A DNA stretch of 64,000 bases from assembly GCF_035083965.1 (NCBI RefSeq), contig NC_089722.1, forward strand, positions 25,227,081 through 25,291,080, in the 5' to 3' direction. This DNA is from Branchiostoma lanceolatum. Taxonomy: Eukaryota; Chordata; Leptocardii; Amphioxiformes; Branchiostomatidae. Under the pieces are notes generated by a model. That model worked only from the letters and a program-made list of their open reading frames with translations, searched no databases and was not told where the DNA came from. The position numbers and the translations under genes are program-made. Of this stretch, positions 12,717-25,400 are shown piece by piece (position 1 is the stretch's first letter; every line of letters starts with the position of its first letter).

Positions 12717-13412
12717 TAGACACTTCTTCCCGCCTTCTACCGTCGGATAGGAAGCTAGTGCCAAGTGACCCACGCTCTGAAGGCACGGGTCAAAAGAGAC
12801 ACTCTACGGCTGAGTGAAGCACTGCACCCAGCGCTCTTCAGCACACTCATTTATTTACACCGTGAAAATGCATTTAAGTGAAGGTAATTGACACACAAAC
12901 TACAGCCACAGCACAAACCCTCTTTTAGATACCAAACAAGTGAATCATCAATAACAAGATGGTTTGTTGCTTTTTAGATCGACAATCGGTTATACTGTAC
13001 TGGTTGAGTACAAATGTAGTTACCTTGATAACCAGGGTATCGAGGTGACCTTTTCAAAGCGACCCGTGCGGACAAGGTCAAAGTTTACCATGCCCTGATT
13101 ATCCAAATTATCATATACGTTTTAACCGATTGCCGATCGATTGATAACGTAATGACTTTCCTGTAACCGATAACTCCCTTACTTGCTTGCTTTTTAGCCC
13201 TCAGAGGGTGGCTTTGTGTAGTGTATTTGGTCTTTGATCATTGTCGTCACTTTGGACGACTTTATCGTGTATTAAAACAAACTGTAGTTGGCTAAGATCT
13301 ATGGCTGCAGTACTTCAGCCAGCCGTAAAGTGTCTCTTTTGAACCGTATCGACAGAGCGTGGGTCAAGGGCTAGTTTTGCATGGTATTAAAAATGCTGGA
13401 AGCAAGTGTCAA
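12717..13412. mobile_element. large fold-back (MITE-like) element
   Basis: The two halves are imperfect inverted copies. 12769-12830 (gacccacgctctgaag..., tcaaaagagacactctacgg) pairs with about 13305-13366 (ccgtaaagtgtctcttttga..., agagcgtgggtc). 12977-12995 (gatcgacaatcggttata) pairs with a copy near 13120, and the segments near 13020-13050 pair with 13070-13110. The whole can fold into one hairpin of about 600-700 bp. Outer ends are approximate. No ORF for a transposase. Confidence 0.7.
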
Positions 13413-14893
13413 AACAAGGTCATGTAGTGAAAGATCAGCTTTAAAAGACGTCCATGAAGATGAGTGTCCTCTACTTATGGATTTTCTTGAATAAAGTCTC
13501 ATAACATTTACCTGAAATACCTCAGTGGCGTGATTTTATGGATGGCATTCGCGCGCGCATCGATTTTCACCAGTTTTCAAAAAGAAAAATGGAAGTTATG
13601 CCAGTTTCTGAAATAACGTTATCTCATGAAAGAACTACATAGAAATAGATTTGCTACACCGTCTAAGCTTATGAAACAAGACAACCTACCTAATGTTGTA
13701 ATCAAATGTTGGTGGTGAGATCGTCATGTTTTCTGAGCGACACCGGGCTTCCCTGACAGTCCCTTACCTCCCACAAGCAAATGAACAGTTGTTTAGGTAT
13801 AACGACTGATGTTACATACAAGCAGTGATGTGCGCACGGTATATACAAATGATGTAGGTGGCGCTTCGGTGGGCGGCCAAGGCGTTACATAGGCTCCTCG
13901 TGCGACGCCCAAAAAATCTAATATTTTAGGCAACTCTCGGTACGTGAAGACGTCTGAACCTGTTTGAGAAAGTGTCCACAGGCTTTAAGCCCAATGTCTT
14001 CTATATTTCTACATCTTGACAAGTCGGGAGTGTATACCCTTTGAGAGCCTAATCTGCAGTACCGCTCCCGACCGTTACGAGAAATTGACAAAGACGACCG
14101 TCAAAATGCCAAATTTCGGTCTTTTTGTGAATGGGGAAATCGTTAAAGACTCGCAAAGGGGTTTGAAATTTTGGTGCTTACTTGACTTTGATCTCGAAAA
14201 CGATCTCTTGGTCGACGAGCTATGGTCGACGAGGAGAGCCTTTACATGAGTTGAATTTTTGTTTCGCCATCTGAAACGAGACAACCTACCACCTGGAAAA
14301 AAAATGAAGAAGCTAGCTTGTTAAGTCTCTTTGCAACCTACTTCCCGAACGCAGAAAGAACAACAACAAAGAATGCATATGAATTATTCTTTGTTTTTTC
14401 TACGTCATATATTCAACAAATTATGCATTTACTCATCTTTGTTTTCCACGCATCAAATCTGTGTGGCCTTACAAACAGATTTAATCCGAGAATACAATCC
14501 TACAATTTCAGATTTGAATCAATGGGAAGTAATAGAATGGAAACAAAATAAACTACGAAAGTTTTCCACCATAGGTTGAAGATCTAGCTAGACTTTAGAA
14601 CCCAAGTAGACGCCTGGAAAAGACGATAAGGGCAAGATTCCATCAGTTGACAGGAAAGGCTCCTTGACGCACATCCTGCGACCAAAGACCAATGACAATC
14701 AGTCTTTCATCTAAGGACGACTTCCTACCTGGTGGGTGGACGTATGCTAATTAGCAATCACGTCATTACATGTCAGTGACGTCAATACAGGTCGGCGATA
14801 TTCGTACAAAAACAGCCAACTCGACTAAGTCTTAATTATTTGAGCAATAGTCTTTCTCTTTCAGAAGACAATCTGAAGTTAGTACTCTCGAAC
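13413..14893. other. spacer and probable promoter/5' UTR of the next gene
   Basis: No convincing coding sequence. A pyrimidine tract and AG at 14855-14864 could be a 5' UTR acceptor just before the start codon at 14894. The phrase gagacaacctacc occurs twice (near 13678 and 14278) in similar context. Confidence 0.4.
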
Positions 14894-16836
14894 ATGAGGA
14901 AAGCTTCTAGAAGATGCGTTTTGCTGGTTCTGGCCGTGGTGCTGAACATGACTGTTGGTGTTCATGGTTGGGGTCGGGTTAAGAGGACACAACAGGTAGG
15001 AGTGCTTCCTTTGTTTCTGTAAATATGTTTTAATTTATAACAGACAAGATCTCCTAGTGAGAACTGCTACAGCGAGCATGAAAGAAAATTTATGTGCGTT
15101 ATACAGACATTCGGAGCGAATATCTGACTTGTTTTTTTCAGGAAGCTCACTTCCAGTTTCTGATATCCAGCGGTGATCCGCATTATACCATATGTTTGTT
15201 TCTTTTCCACTCGTGCAAAAGTCATTTTTCAAAATAAGTGCCGGTAAAAGGCATGGTAAGGTAATTGGCTAAATGTCAATGTGTTGCAAGATTATAGGGA
15301 GATGTTCTCATTCCATTTTGCAGTTTGTTACACGCCAATATGAATATTCTGTTGTATTTTCCACCAAATAGGAAGAGCTAGGTTCCTACTGTCAGTATAC
15401 ATGTACATGGTATAGTCCCAAATATCAGGAAGGACTGAAAATGAACTCCCAACAATTTGTGTAATGATGTGTATGACGTACTAAGAAGAATACACTACAT
15501 GTATATGCAGGAAAGAAATGTGTATGGCGAGCCTATATTGCATGCCTTACATTTTCAGCGGCTTCAATTGGTGTCTTGAGTGAATGTTTGTGCATCGGTT
15601 TGATTGAAGTCAGAGGCTTGAGAGGCTGTATTTTCAACAACACTCGGATCAACTACATAAACCCACAAGGACAATATTTTTCAACACTTTCCTTCCAGAT
15701 AGAAAAGTTGCTTGGAGACCGGTTCCTTTCGTTGGAAGGTAAGTCATTTCCTTTTAAAACCTCTCCACTAGGATCTAGCCATCTTTCTTTTCAAATGTTA
15801 AAGTTAAATGCATTACATTTCTACAGAACCTTGAGCACACTGTCCTTATAGTTCACCTCACGATAACATTGATGTATGAAGTAAAGATTTGATATTTTCT
15901 ATACGGGCGCTGTGGGTGTTGAGTTAAATACATTACTTCAGAAACTTGAGCACACTGGCCTTCCAGTTTACCTCACGATAACATTGATAATATGTTTGAA
16001 GTAAAGATTTTAATTCCTTCTATACGGGCGCTGTGGGTGTTGAGTTAAATTACTTCAGAAACTTGATGAGCACACTGGCCTTATGGTTTACCTCACGGTA
16101 ACATTGATACATGTATGTTGTGTGAGGTAAGGATTTAATGCCTTCTATACGAGCGCTATGGGTGTTGGGTTAAATACATTACTTTTCTTCAAAACTTGAG
16201 CAGACTGGCCTTATTCTTTACATTACGATAACATTGATATATGTGTGAAGTATACTAGTAACGGTTTAATTTTTTTTCTATACGGGCGCTGTGGGTGTTG
16301 AGATAAATAAATTACTTTTCACTTGAGCACGCTGGCCTTATATTTTACCTCGCGATAACATTGATATATAGTGTGAAGTAATAATAACGATTTGATTCCT
16401 TCAAAACGAGCGCTGTGGGTGTTGAGTTAAATAAATTACTTCAGAAACTTGAGCAGACTGGCCTTATAGTTTACCTCACGATAACATTGATATATGTGTG
16501 ACGTGCTAGTTTAATTTCTCCTATACGGGCGCTGTGTGTGTTGAGTTATGTTTACAACCTTTATTCACGACGCTCATGGTGGTTACCTTGATGATAACAA
16601 TGGCACGCTGTCACCCAGCCCCGCGGCTATGTGAGGCACGCGTGACGTCACGCTGTGTGCGTCACCAGGCTGACAGTTACTCCAGACTGGACAGGGAGAT
16701 GATGACACTATCCCAGGATGCACTGCTGCGACATCTTTGCGGAGCCGAGCAGGTGAGGCCACGTGATTATGTTTACCACCAACCATGTTGAGTTGGTTGA
16801 TTGGTTGGTTGGTTGGTTGGTTGGTTGGTTGGTTGG

Positions 16837-16867
<31 letters not shown>

Positions 16868-19755
16868 ATTGATTGGTTCAAATATACCATGTCGTTTGTA
16901 TCACCTGGCTTCTTACCTTCACAACAAATATGGATTTAAGTTTCTTTTTCAACGCTTTGTTAACCGTTCCACTACTTTCCTCATGGCTAAATGAACTCTA
17001 CTACTCCATTGTACCATTGTGACGAAGCGGCTAGTTCTTTAATTTCAGCCTTGACAAGGTAGCCAAAACGTTACCGAATCAAGTTCGGCAGAGAAAATTC
17101 ATTGGTTGTGTGGTGTGTGCAGACAGTAAAAGATCCCATTGTATATTGATTTACAAACCTCATGACACTGTTTACAGACTATATATTCCATGGTTTTACT
17201 GCAGGAGTTCGTGACGTGTTTGGGAACAGCGCCGCTCGCCTGCACCACTAGAATGATGCGGGCCGTCCAGACCATCGCGGCCGGCCTGGTGAATATCACC
17301 ATCAAGCCCTACTGCCCCAACATCGACCTGCGGATCCTCAATCCGACTTTCAAAGGTTTGTATCCCTGGTTGTCATACCTTTTGATACTGTAAATGCATC
17401 TAATTTCGCGGGGATTTGATTTCGCGGTGTACTGGTTTCAAGTTCGCGCTGAAGAGTTCACCGCAAAAACCGCGAACATAGAGCCACCGCGAACATTTTT
17501 GCATTTACAGTACTACAGACGCATTTATGTGGGCGTTCAATCTGGGCTGTTATTTCTTCAGATAGGTACATCATCATGAATGGATCCGTATGATATTTGG
17601 TATGTGGGTGGGTGAAAATCTCCTTGGTGAAATGAAGGACAACTTCGATTCCGAACCCTCCAGCGCTTTTCTGATGTACTGCAGCAGAAGTTCCGTTTTG
17701 ATATTTTACGTTTTTGACATGCAATGATTATGGGATGTTGGTGGCAGATAGGCCGGTCTTGTTTGAAATGCCACAAATTCATGAACACTGACCAATTGCC
17801 TGAATTTACAGTCACTAGTATATGTGTATATCATCGCATATGAGTCATGTAGGTGTCGTTTATATGTTTTAGGAATCCTGAACTCGACTAGAATCTCAAG
17901 TGTTGTTACAGCGTTAACGTTGATGTAGAGACCGTGCATAACGAAAGGCTCCAAATCACAACGTCTAACTTTAAAGCAAAAGAATAACTTCAAGTGTTCC
18001 CTTTCAGAAGCTAAGTTTTGAGTGCACTTTTACCAGTACTTTGATACACTGCACTTACCAAAGATTACCTGGTCAGATCTTAGCATCCCGTATTCGCCTG
18101 TAGGTCCTGTCTGGCCGGCTAAGTTAATTGAACATAGTACAAAGCAACTGTCAAGGGAACCCGTTCGTTTGAGAGTCGAAACCAGGACCACTACGCGCTG
18201 ACTGTAGGGCAAATGAGAAAACCACATCAAAGACAGCCAGACTTGCAGGTCATCTCTCAAATACTCAAAGGCAATAGATACGGAACCTTTCCTCGCTAGA
18301 GAACAGAGCACCAATCAACACTGATGTCAGATGTGCCGCATATATCTGACATTGCCATCGGGTTTGATTTATAGAGTAAGAACTCTTGGATCCCTGTAGA
18401 GCCTGCACAGGGAGGGGCGTGTAGTTGTAAATTATGAATTACGCTACATGAAATATAATCTTAAGCATCACTGTCTGAAGGGGTTTATTACTAAGTGTTT
18501 TTTGTCACAAATCTTCCATTGGGCATTCTCTTTACTTAAAATGAACGGTTAAACATAAACCTACTGATATCACGAAAGTCTGCTTCAATGTCATATGAAG
18601 GACATCTTGATCGCAACAGTTTCATCTCAATGTGACATATTGACCGGGCTTTTAGCCACTTGCAACAGGTGACGTTTGTCTATTAGGAAGGTCATCTAAC
18701 GGCACATAAGAGTGGGAATGTTTTATGTATCTTCTTTGTTCATTCAGACTTTGCGTTTGTGCCCTCTAGCACTTTGAAGATGAATTTGACTTTGACGTAT
18801 TTTTTTCCTTTTCTTAGTGCGTTGTGAGAAGTCGGAGTTTGAGCACTGTCTGTACATGGGTCGTATGACGACTGAAGTCCCATGGACCCCTTGTCGCGCA
18901 CGCGCACAGAGCTACAGCTGCTTCTCCCAAACCTGCATGCAGGGCACTATGGAATCGACCTGGACGGCCTGGCAGGTAATTATGGGATTACGAAGGACCA
19001 CAACGACAGACTTGATTTGCGCAGACGAGGAAATGGTATATATGCGTAGGCGACGAAACTTTGTGGTCCTTCGAATAGAGTAGAACCTTCCCATCATGAA
19101 ATTCGTTCGGGTCGATAAAAAAGTCTAGTCTTTAACCAAGAATGTAATAAAACATGTTGCCTTTGGGTTTCCTTTCCCAAGCGAACGGAAATGGACGAGT
19201 AACCTAGGGGATCAAGTAACCATTAGTGTTAAAGAAGGTATTCTTTGTACGTGCTTTAAGAACTAAAGTCAAAGAGATTTCTTCCGGTCACAAGGGCTGG
19301 TAGTGGCCTAAAATATTAGGAGTTTACATCACTGCGGCTGGGAGGATTTTAACTGCATTATGAAATACCCATTCTTTTCTGTAAATTACTGATATTAATT
19401 AGAGTAATCGTAAGAGCTAGACCTTATTTAGAAAAGACTGAGAATTTCCAGACATCTATTTGGTCGCAATCCTTAAGATATCACCAACCTCGCTCTAATG
19501 ACTATCTGATTATATCGCCATTTGTTAAGTTACTGCAACTGCCCGGAAGGTCGATATATTCTGAACTCAATCAGCTGAATTTCTCCCTTCCCTCAGCTCC
19601 TGGCCCATGTAGCAGGGGAGACATACAGTGACCCGAAGTTGTGCCAGCAGTTTGCCCCGGTCAGTGCCGGACAGGGGGAGCCGTCCAACAGCCACGTGCC
19701 GCCCGGGGACATGGACACCCCGCAACATAGTCTGTCTGAGTACGACTATTACTAG
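14894..19755 (+). CDS. secreted cysteine-rich protein, unknown family
   Basis: Six exons in phase: 14894-14995, 15699-15738, 16619-16752, 17205-17355, 18818-18975, 19597-19755 (248 codons with stop). The first exon is a signal peptide (basic MRKASRRC, hydrophobic [15 protein letters not shown], likely cut near VHGWG), followed by a dibasic VKRTQQ. The mature part has 12 cysteines in two runs of six: [12 protein letters not shown]...HLCGAEQEFVTC...LAC...KPYC, and [11 protein letters not shown]...PC...SCFSQTC...LC. The matching C-E-x-C openings suggest an internal duplication. An N-glycosylation site (NIT) lies in exon 4. The tail is acidic/tyrosine rich (SEYDYY). The 40-nt second exon has strong splice sites and restores phase, which supports the model. 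I do not recognise a family; it is probably extracellular and lineage restricted. Confidence 0.72.
15805..16555. repeat. about six copies of a ~120-bp minisatellite
   Basis: Tandem copies share 'cttgagcacactggcctta', 'cctcacgataacattgat' and 'tacgggcgctgtgggtgttg' (latter near 15904, 16023, 16148, 16280, 16406, 16526). Spacing is about 119-131 bp. The array fills the second intron of the secreted-protein gene and stops about 65 bp before its exon-3 acceptor. Confidence 0.9.
16792..16876. repeat. tetranucleotide (TTGG/TTGA)n tract
   Basis: Uninterrupted ggtt/gatt tetramers just after exon 3 of the secreted-protein gene. The open frame on its minus strand is a product of the repeat only. Confidence 0.95.
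17386..17512. mobile_element. 127-bp MITE with 13-bp perfect TIRs
   Basis: Ends tactgtaaatgca and tgcatttacagta are exact inverses. Subterminal parts also pair (tttcgcgg...ccgcgaa), with internal 'cgcggtgtac' and 'accgcaaaaaccgcg' motifs. The outermost TA could be the target duplication. It lies in intron 4 of the secreted-protein gene. Confidence 0.85.
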
Positions 19756-20171
19756 CCTAAAGTTCCCTTACAGCTGAAGTGAGAGTCAGATCACACTGTT
19801 ATTCCGGACTCCAGCGTAGAAACAGTGGCTGATATTCCTTATGAAAGTAGACTTTGAAATACTCTTCTCTAAATGAAATGGAATTGTGTTCTGACTAGAT
19901 AAACAGACAGTACGGTGGATTTTCGCCAGGACATTATATAGGATAATGTCCTTGATTTTCGGGAAAAAAGCTCGCTAATTTCTGTAACATAAGGTAATCA
20001 TGGCAATCCTAAATGAGAATTGGGTAAGCATCGACACCCCTTCATTGGGAGCGTAGGTATTCTGTGTCTTACTTCACTGTCTTGTTTTAGTGATAAAGTA
20101 CCCAATATTGTCTTATCATGGGCAATAAGGCAGAAATCAGGTACCCGAGGAATCTCCAATCGATTATGTTG

Positions 20172-20177
20172 AATAAA
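20172..20177 (+). promoter_or_regulatory. likely polyadenylation signal of the secreted-protein gene
   Basis: AATAAA about 420 bp after the stop at 19755; further AATAAA at about 20203. The sequence between is AT-rich and non-coding. Confidence 0.5.
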
Positions 20178-20529
20178 CACAGATTCTTACTACCCAGTAG
20201 TAATAAAATTGATCGTGTTTGAGTGTATGAATCCACTTTCATGAGCATTGTATACTGAATACATGTGCATTGGTTTTATACTTTTTTCAGGTCTAAATGA
20301 AACTCTAATTACAATTTCTATACATCATCAACTTAAACCTTGAGGACAGATACAAAGGGAATATAGGGATTGGGGTGGATAAATAGCATCAAGTCGTATG
20401 TAATCGTAATTGAAAATCATCTCATGATCATGTACCAAGCGCCGGAAGAGTTCAAGATCATGTGTATATATATAGATTCCGCAATAGCAATCGTTAACAA
20501 GAGTGGTGTTTAAAAAACACACCGACGAC

Positions 20530-21668
20530 GTGAGGATTATGCAAAGTAGGTCCTCATTTGCATGATTTATATCTTACTATGTTAGCCTTCACCAAACATT
20601 CAAGTGCCACAAATATAAAGTTTCCGTTAATTAGAAATATGGAACAATAGCATTTTCAACTTAATTATGCAAATTAAGTCTCCACTGTGATAATTTTGCA
20701 TCTATACATGTCCCTATCTTTCTCAGTAACATATCACATGTTTGGATGGTCCAATCATTGAACGCTGCGGGTTTGTAAAGTTTCTCAGTAATCATGCAAA
20801 TTAGATTCTGAAATGCATAATCACAACATAATGAACTAAAACATCATTTGAACTATCTTCATACCAGAAAGCATGGATACGCAGAGTTGTTTTCTTTCAA
20901 AGTCGGCTATGAGCTATATAGCACTCAAAAATCACGACCATGGCATGTCAAGAGCACGTGATTTCAAAACTACATGTAGACGTTACGCTGTAGTACCGTT
21001 ACAAATCGCAACAGGAGTCCGGAGGCTTCATATCTCCATGAACTATTCTGTTTAGGCAAATGACTTACACATTTACATAATGCATGTTTGGTCATGACCA
21101 CCTGTAACTAACTTACACATGTCGCAATATTGACAGTCCTATCAATTACCACTTAGATGGCTAATGGCGTTTTTACATTGATTATGCAAATTAGGAATTT
21201 ATTTGCATAATCGATAATTTATTGATGTTCCACTTGCCATAAACTACATACGTTACATGTATTTGAGTCTTGAGTGTTTGAGAAAACACTGCAAATATAG
21301 ATTTTTCCCATTAGTTATCAAGCTACCTGCATACTAAATATCATAGAAATCCGTCGTTCCTTTGTTCAGTTATTCTCCTTAGAAGATTTTCACAATAACG
21401 CCCCTGCAGTTCTAGAGCAAGCTGCTAGGGGGCCAACGCCTACCCCAATTCTTCATTACTTCACAAGCTATCTACCACCAAATAATCAGGACCATAGCAT
21501 GTCCAGGTCAAAAGATAGAAAAACGGAAGTTCTGCTACAGTGCCAAGGTCACATACCAGGGAGCCCAAAATCTACCTTGAATTTCGGCTTCCCTACACCT
21601 GCCTACATACCAAATATCATTGTAATCCATCAAGAGGTTCTTGAGTTATGCTGACTACAGTAGTCCGG

Positions 21669-21734
<66 letters not shown>

Positions 21735-21830
21735 CTATATCTCATTTTTTATGGGGATAATATATCTCCATTTTTTATGGAGATAATATATCTCCATTTT
21801 TCATGGAGATAATAATCATGTGCACGTCTC
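20530..21830. repeat. second field of the octamer-type repeat, ending in (CA)n and a stem-loop
   Basis: Carries the same 'aattatgcaaatta' and 'ccatcaagaggttcttgagttatg' phrases as 11830-12600. It runs into an uninterrupted (CA)n tract (about 21671-21731), then two to three copies of 'atatctccattttttatggagata', a short palindrome. The order (body, CA tract, hairpin) recurs at 41528-41605, so it looks like the end of one mobile repeat family. Confidence 0.65.
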
Positions 21831-22074
21831 ATCAAGACCCACCCCGTACCAGTTATCAATCCAATCCATCTCAGCCTTTTCGAGTTATGCTGTTCATCAA
21901 CACATGTACACACACACACACACACGTACACACAGACTTGCAAACGCCATCAGAAACATAATCTTTTTGGCAAAGGTAAAACACATGCATATTATCTTCC
22001 TGATACTGTCCCTGCTTCGTACGCAACCATGTAGCACTGCAAATGTACGGAGACCTTCTTAACACAGTGAATGT

Positions 22075-22320
22075 CAATAAAGAAAAGGAAACTGAAGTGG
22101 TACGGCCACGTGTCACTGAGTTATCGGGAGTAGCCATGAGCTATAATGCAAGAAATCGTCCAGTGAGGAAGAACGGAGAGTAGACAACGGAAAAGATGGG
22201 AGGATGGTATCGGAGAAAATCGAGAAGGGTGAAGAAAACTAGTTGCCAGATCTTGTGTGGTGCCCCAACGTTCAAATATCAGTAGACTAAGAGATAAAAG
22301 ACGAAGGAGATATATATATA
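22075..22320 (+). mobile_element. LINE C-terminal fragment (decayed)
   Basis: Conceptual reading gives KKRKLKWYGHV, then RRQRKRWED-like and KLVARSCVV-like pieces over shifted frames. These are the hallmark last motif (basic, W-Y/F-G-H-V, then R-x-R-K-R-W) of many invertebrate non-LTR retrotransposons. Several frame breaks are present and no RT core was found. Confidence 0.6.
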
Positions 22321-22499
22321 TGTGTACGTATATACTCTTGGCCTTAGTCCGACGAGGACGAGGCGGCCAAAAACGCGCCTTGCCCGTTTGGAACGGCGTC
22401 CCAAACGCTTAGTCGCTTACATTTTCACATAGGTCAGGTCTTGAAGTTTCGTCCACTCAGAACATTTTAGCATGCATACTCCAAGCTCAAATGAAGTAG

Positions 22500-25400
22500 C
22501 CAGCCCACCCTGATGCCACCGGGAGCGACACAGAAGCCACCGCGGGATGCAGTCAACTCGAGCCCGATGGCGTCGATCTCATAGATCTGCCCCCTCGTGG
22601 TAAGTTCCTTGAAAAATTACTGTTTCCTTTTACAGAATTAAATCGCTTGCCAAACAGGTAATAAAAAAAGCAAAGGCTCAACTTTGGCATCAGTTTGTGA
22701 CAAATTTTAATCGGTTGGTAACACAACTTTTTCATAATCTATCGTGCTGTAACGTTATACACTCATACTGAGATCGATGACTTAGTCTTCAAGACCTGCA
22801 TGTTTACATCGGTGACCGCCCTATGTTCCGAAATTATTATGTTCCGAAATCTCTATGTTCCAGTTCACTCAACGGAAATCCCAACGTTCCGTAAGCCCTA
22901 TGTTCCAGTTCACTCAAATAACAGAACTTGTCCCAAGTATGCTGTTCTCAAACACATACATACACACATACATACATACATACGTATAAAGGCTACCCAA
23001 AGCATAACATTCTCGGTGACGTTTATTTTTCTGTCATTTATTCAATGGTATACTAATAGCACTGCATTTAATACAGCTGACTCCAGCGGCGGAGGGATAT
23101 GTACAAACTTTCGCGTACAAGCACATGTGCGCACTCAACTTTAGTTCCATAGGAGGATAAAATATTTTCTATATTTGCTATCTATTCACTACATGTGCGT
23201 TTTTAAGTCCAACTCTCATTACGGAAACCAATTATGACATTGCCCTCTTAAAAGTTCTTGGTTACAGAACTTGTCTATCAAAACATGCACAGTGCTCTGT
23301 AGTAAAGAACTTTTCTGTGCCTCTGCTATGAACGAATTCCATAACACTTTTCTGAAGTTTTACTGTTTCCGCACCAGAATATCTTTTGGCTGTTGCGGCC
23401 TGAAATCCTCCGTGTGCTACCTGTTTGTAAGACCACATACCAACAGAACGCAATAAAAGAAGCAGAAACGTTCACGGAAGAAATAACAAATGGCAAATAA
23501 AGTGCATTTCATCTTCCACCGCTTTTCCTGTGCATTGTTCACATATTCTCTCGTTAACAGGTAACCGTCTGTATCTACCTCTTTCTACTTCTAATGTATA
23601 TGCGCTTACTCTGCGTTTATATATAGATGATTTTATGTCTAAGTCTTTGCTTTGTAGATAATACTCCATGGCGCACACAGATTTGAGATGTCTATATGAT
23701 CTTAGCTTACCAACATCAACAGAGAGATTGTGGAGAAAGGTTAATAATTTCAACGTGCTTTATCCGTAGCTTCTTGCATGTCATGAATTATGTTTGCCAG
23801 AATATGAACTAGTATGTGGAAGAACACAGACACACACTTACTACACGGCATTAGAAACACAACAAAAACCGGTTGGGGTATGCAAAAAGAAAACATTCCT
23901 ATATAGCCTGGATGCCAGAATTTTTTCAGGACCTGAACAGGCCAGCTACTGAGCTAGCTCCAGGACATGACAACATGTCAGCGGATTGCAATGATTCTTT
24001 TATTACAAATCCCCTCAGTTAGACCTTTGGTTTGAAAGCGGAACATGTGTTTCTCTCTCGGTCTTTGTGTGTATTACCATCTGGCATCCAGGTGGGATAC
24101 TAGTATTAGGGCGGGACTTTCTAGACCGCCCACAGCAGGGCGCAACCAATCGGCCACAGCGGGGCGTAACTCACAGCAGGGCGCAACCAATCGCCGGCAG
24201 CGGGGCGTAACTCACAGCAGGGCGCAACCAACTGCCGACAGCGGGGCGTAACTCACAGCAGGGCGTAACCAACCGCTGACCAGCAGCACGCAACAGGGCA
24301 GAGCCGACGGCGGTTGACCAATTAATCAAGCTTTTAGGATGCCATGTGGCCATTGTGAAGTTTGATCCATTGTTCAAAATCCATCGTCACTCTGGGTTTG
24401 ATTCCGAAAACCAGGCCACCAAGAACAAAAAGGGGAAGGCCTAGTGGCTCGGCACTTCTCAAGATAGCAAATATGAGAAGAAAAGGCGGGCACCTGCGGC
24501 ATCCGTGGACTTAATATCGACCACCAGCCGTATGAAGCCGAGGAAAAGGCCAGTAAACGGCCCACACCTTTTCGACAAAGAGATGGACAGACCGACAGCG
24601 AAGACAGCGGTCAAAAGGTCAGTACAATTTTAGGTCTCAACCTTTTGCACGGCGCATATGTTTCTGTACACACATAGACTCCGTTTCTGTGTTTGATCAC
24701 CCCGTTATTTCGTGGAGTAATAACAGTCTACATTAATTCTATTTTCGAACACAGTGGTTACAAATGACATGCCTTCTAAATGCCTTGCACACTGCGTAGT
24801 GGAAAACTGATTTGGTAGCACCCTTTGTCCACCATATACCTAATTATAATTCGTTTGAATTTTACCGTGTTAGATTTTACCTGCCAAGAAATGGTTTCTT
24901 CGCCTGTCGTTTAATTTGTGCAAACTTCTAATACGATTTAAAAGAGAGGTGATGACTGTCTTGATCTTTTCGACATTGAGATATTTCTTGCAAACTTACA
25001 GATTCATAGATATCCTGTTTATATCTCAGCCGACACAAATATCCTAATATGGCAACAGTTCAGTAACCCATGGATAGTGGATGTGCATTGATTTTTTGAA
25101 GTTGCAGAAATATTGTTTATTTATTTGTGTAAGTGGATAAGATCACGTATAACGAGAAACTTCTAGCAGACAAATTAATTTAAACATGTTCAATATAAAG
25201 GACGTGTCTAGCCTTTGTATTGGAGATGCTTTCAAGTGTAGAGTTCAACAACGCAACGTAGAAATTTTATCTAGATAAAACTGATAGACATCCATACATG
25301 TTTACATGTTGAATATGGTTGTCATGGAAGAAAATTTCTAGGAACTGGTTGGTTACACGGTGTTCTACAGTGTTTTCTGTTTGGTATGTATAGGCAATAA

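Noticed and set aside
16708-16890. Minus-strand frame rich in Asn/Gln/Thr/Pro repeats
   Set aside because: Pure product of the (TTGG/TTGA)n tract and overlaps a real plus-strand exon.
24045-24377. Coding frames on both strands
   Set aside because: Generated by the GC-rich 41-bp minisatellite.
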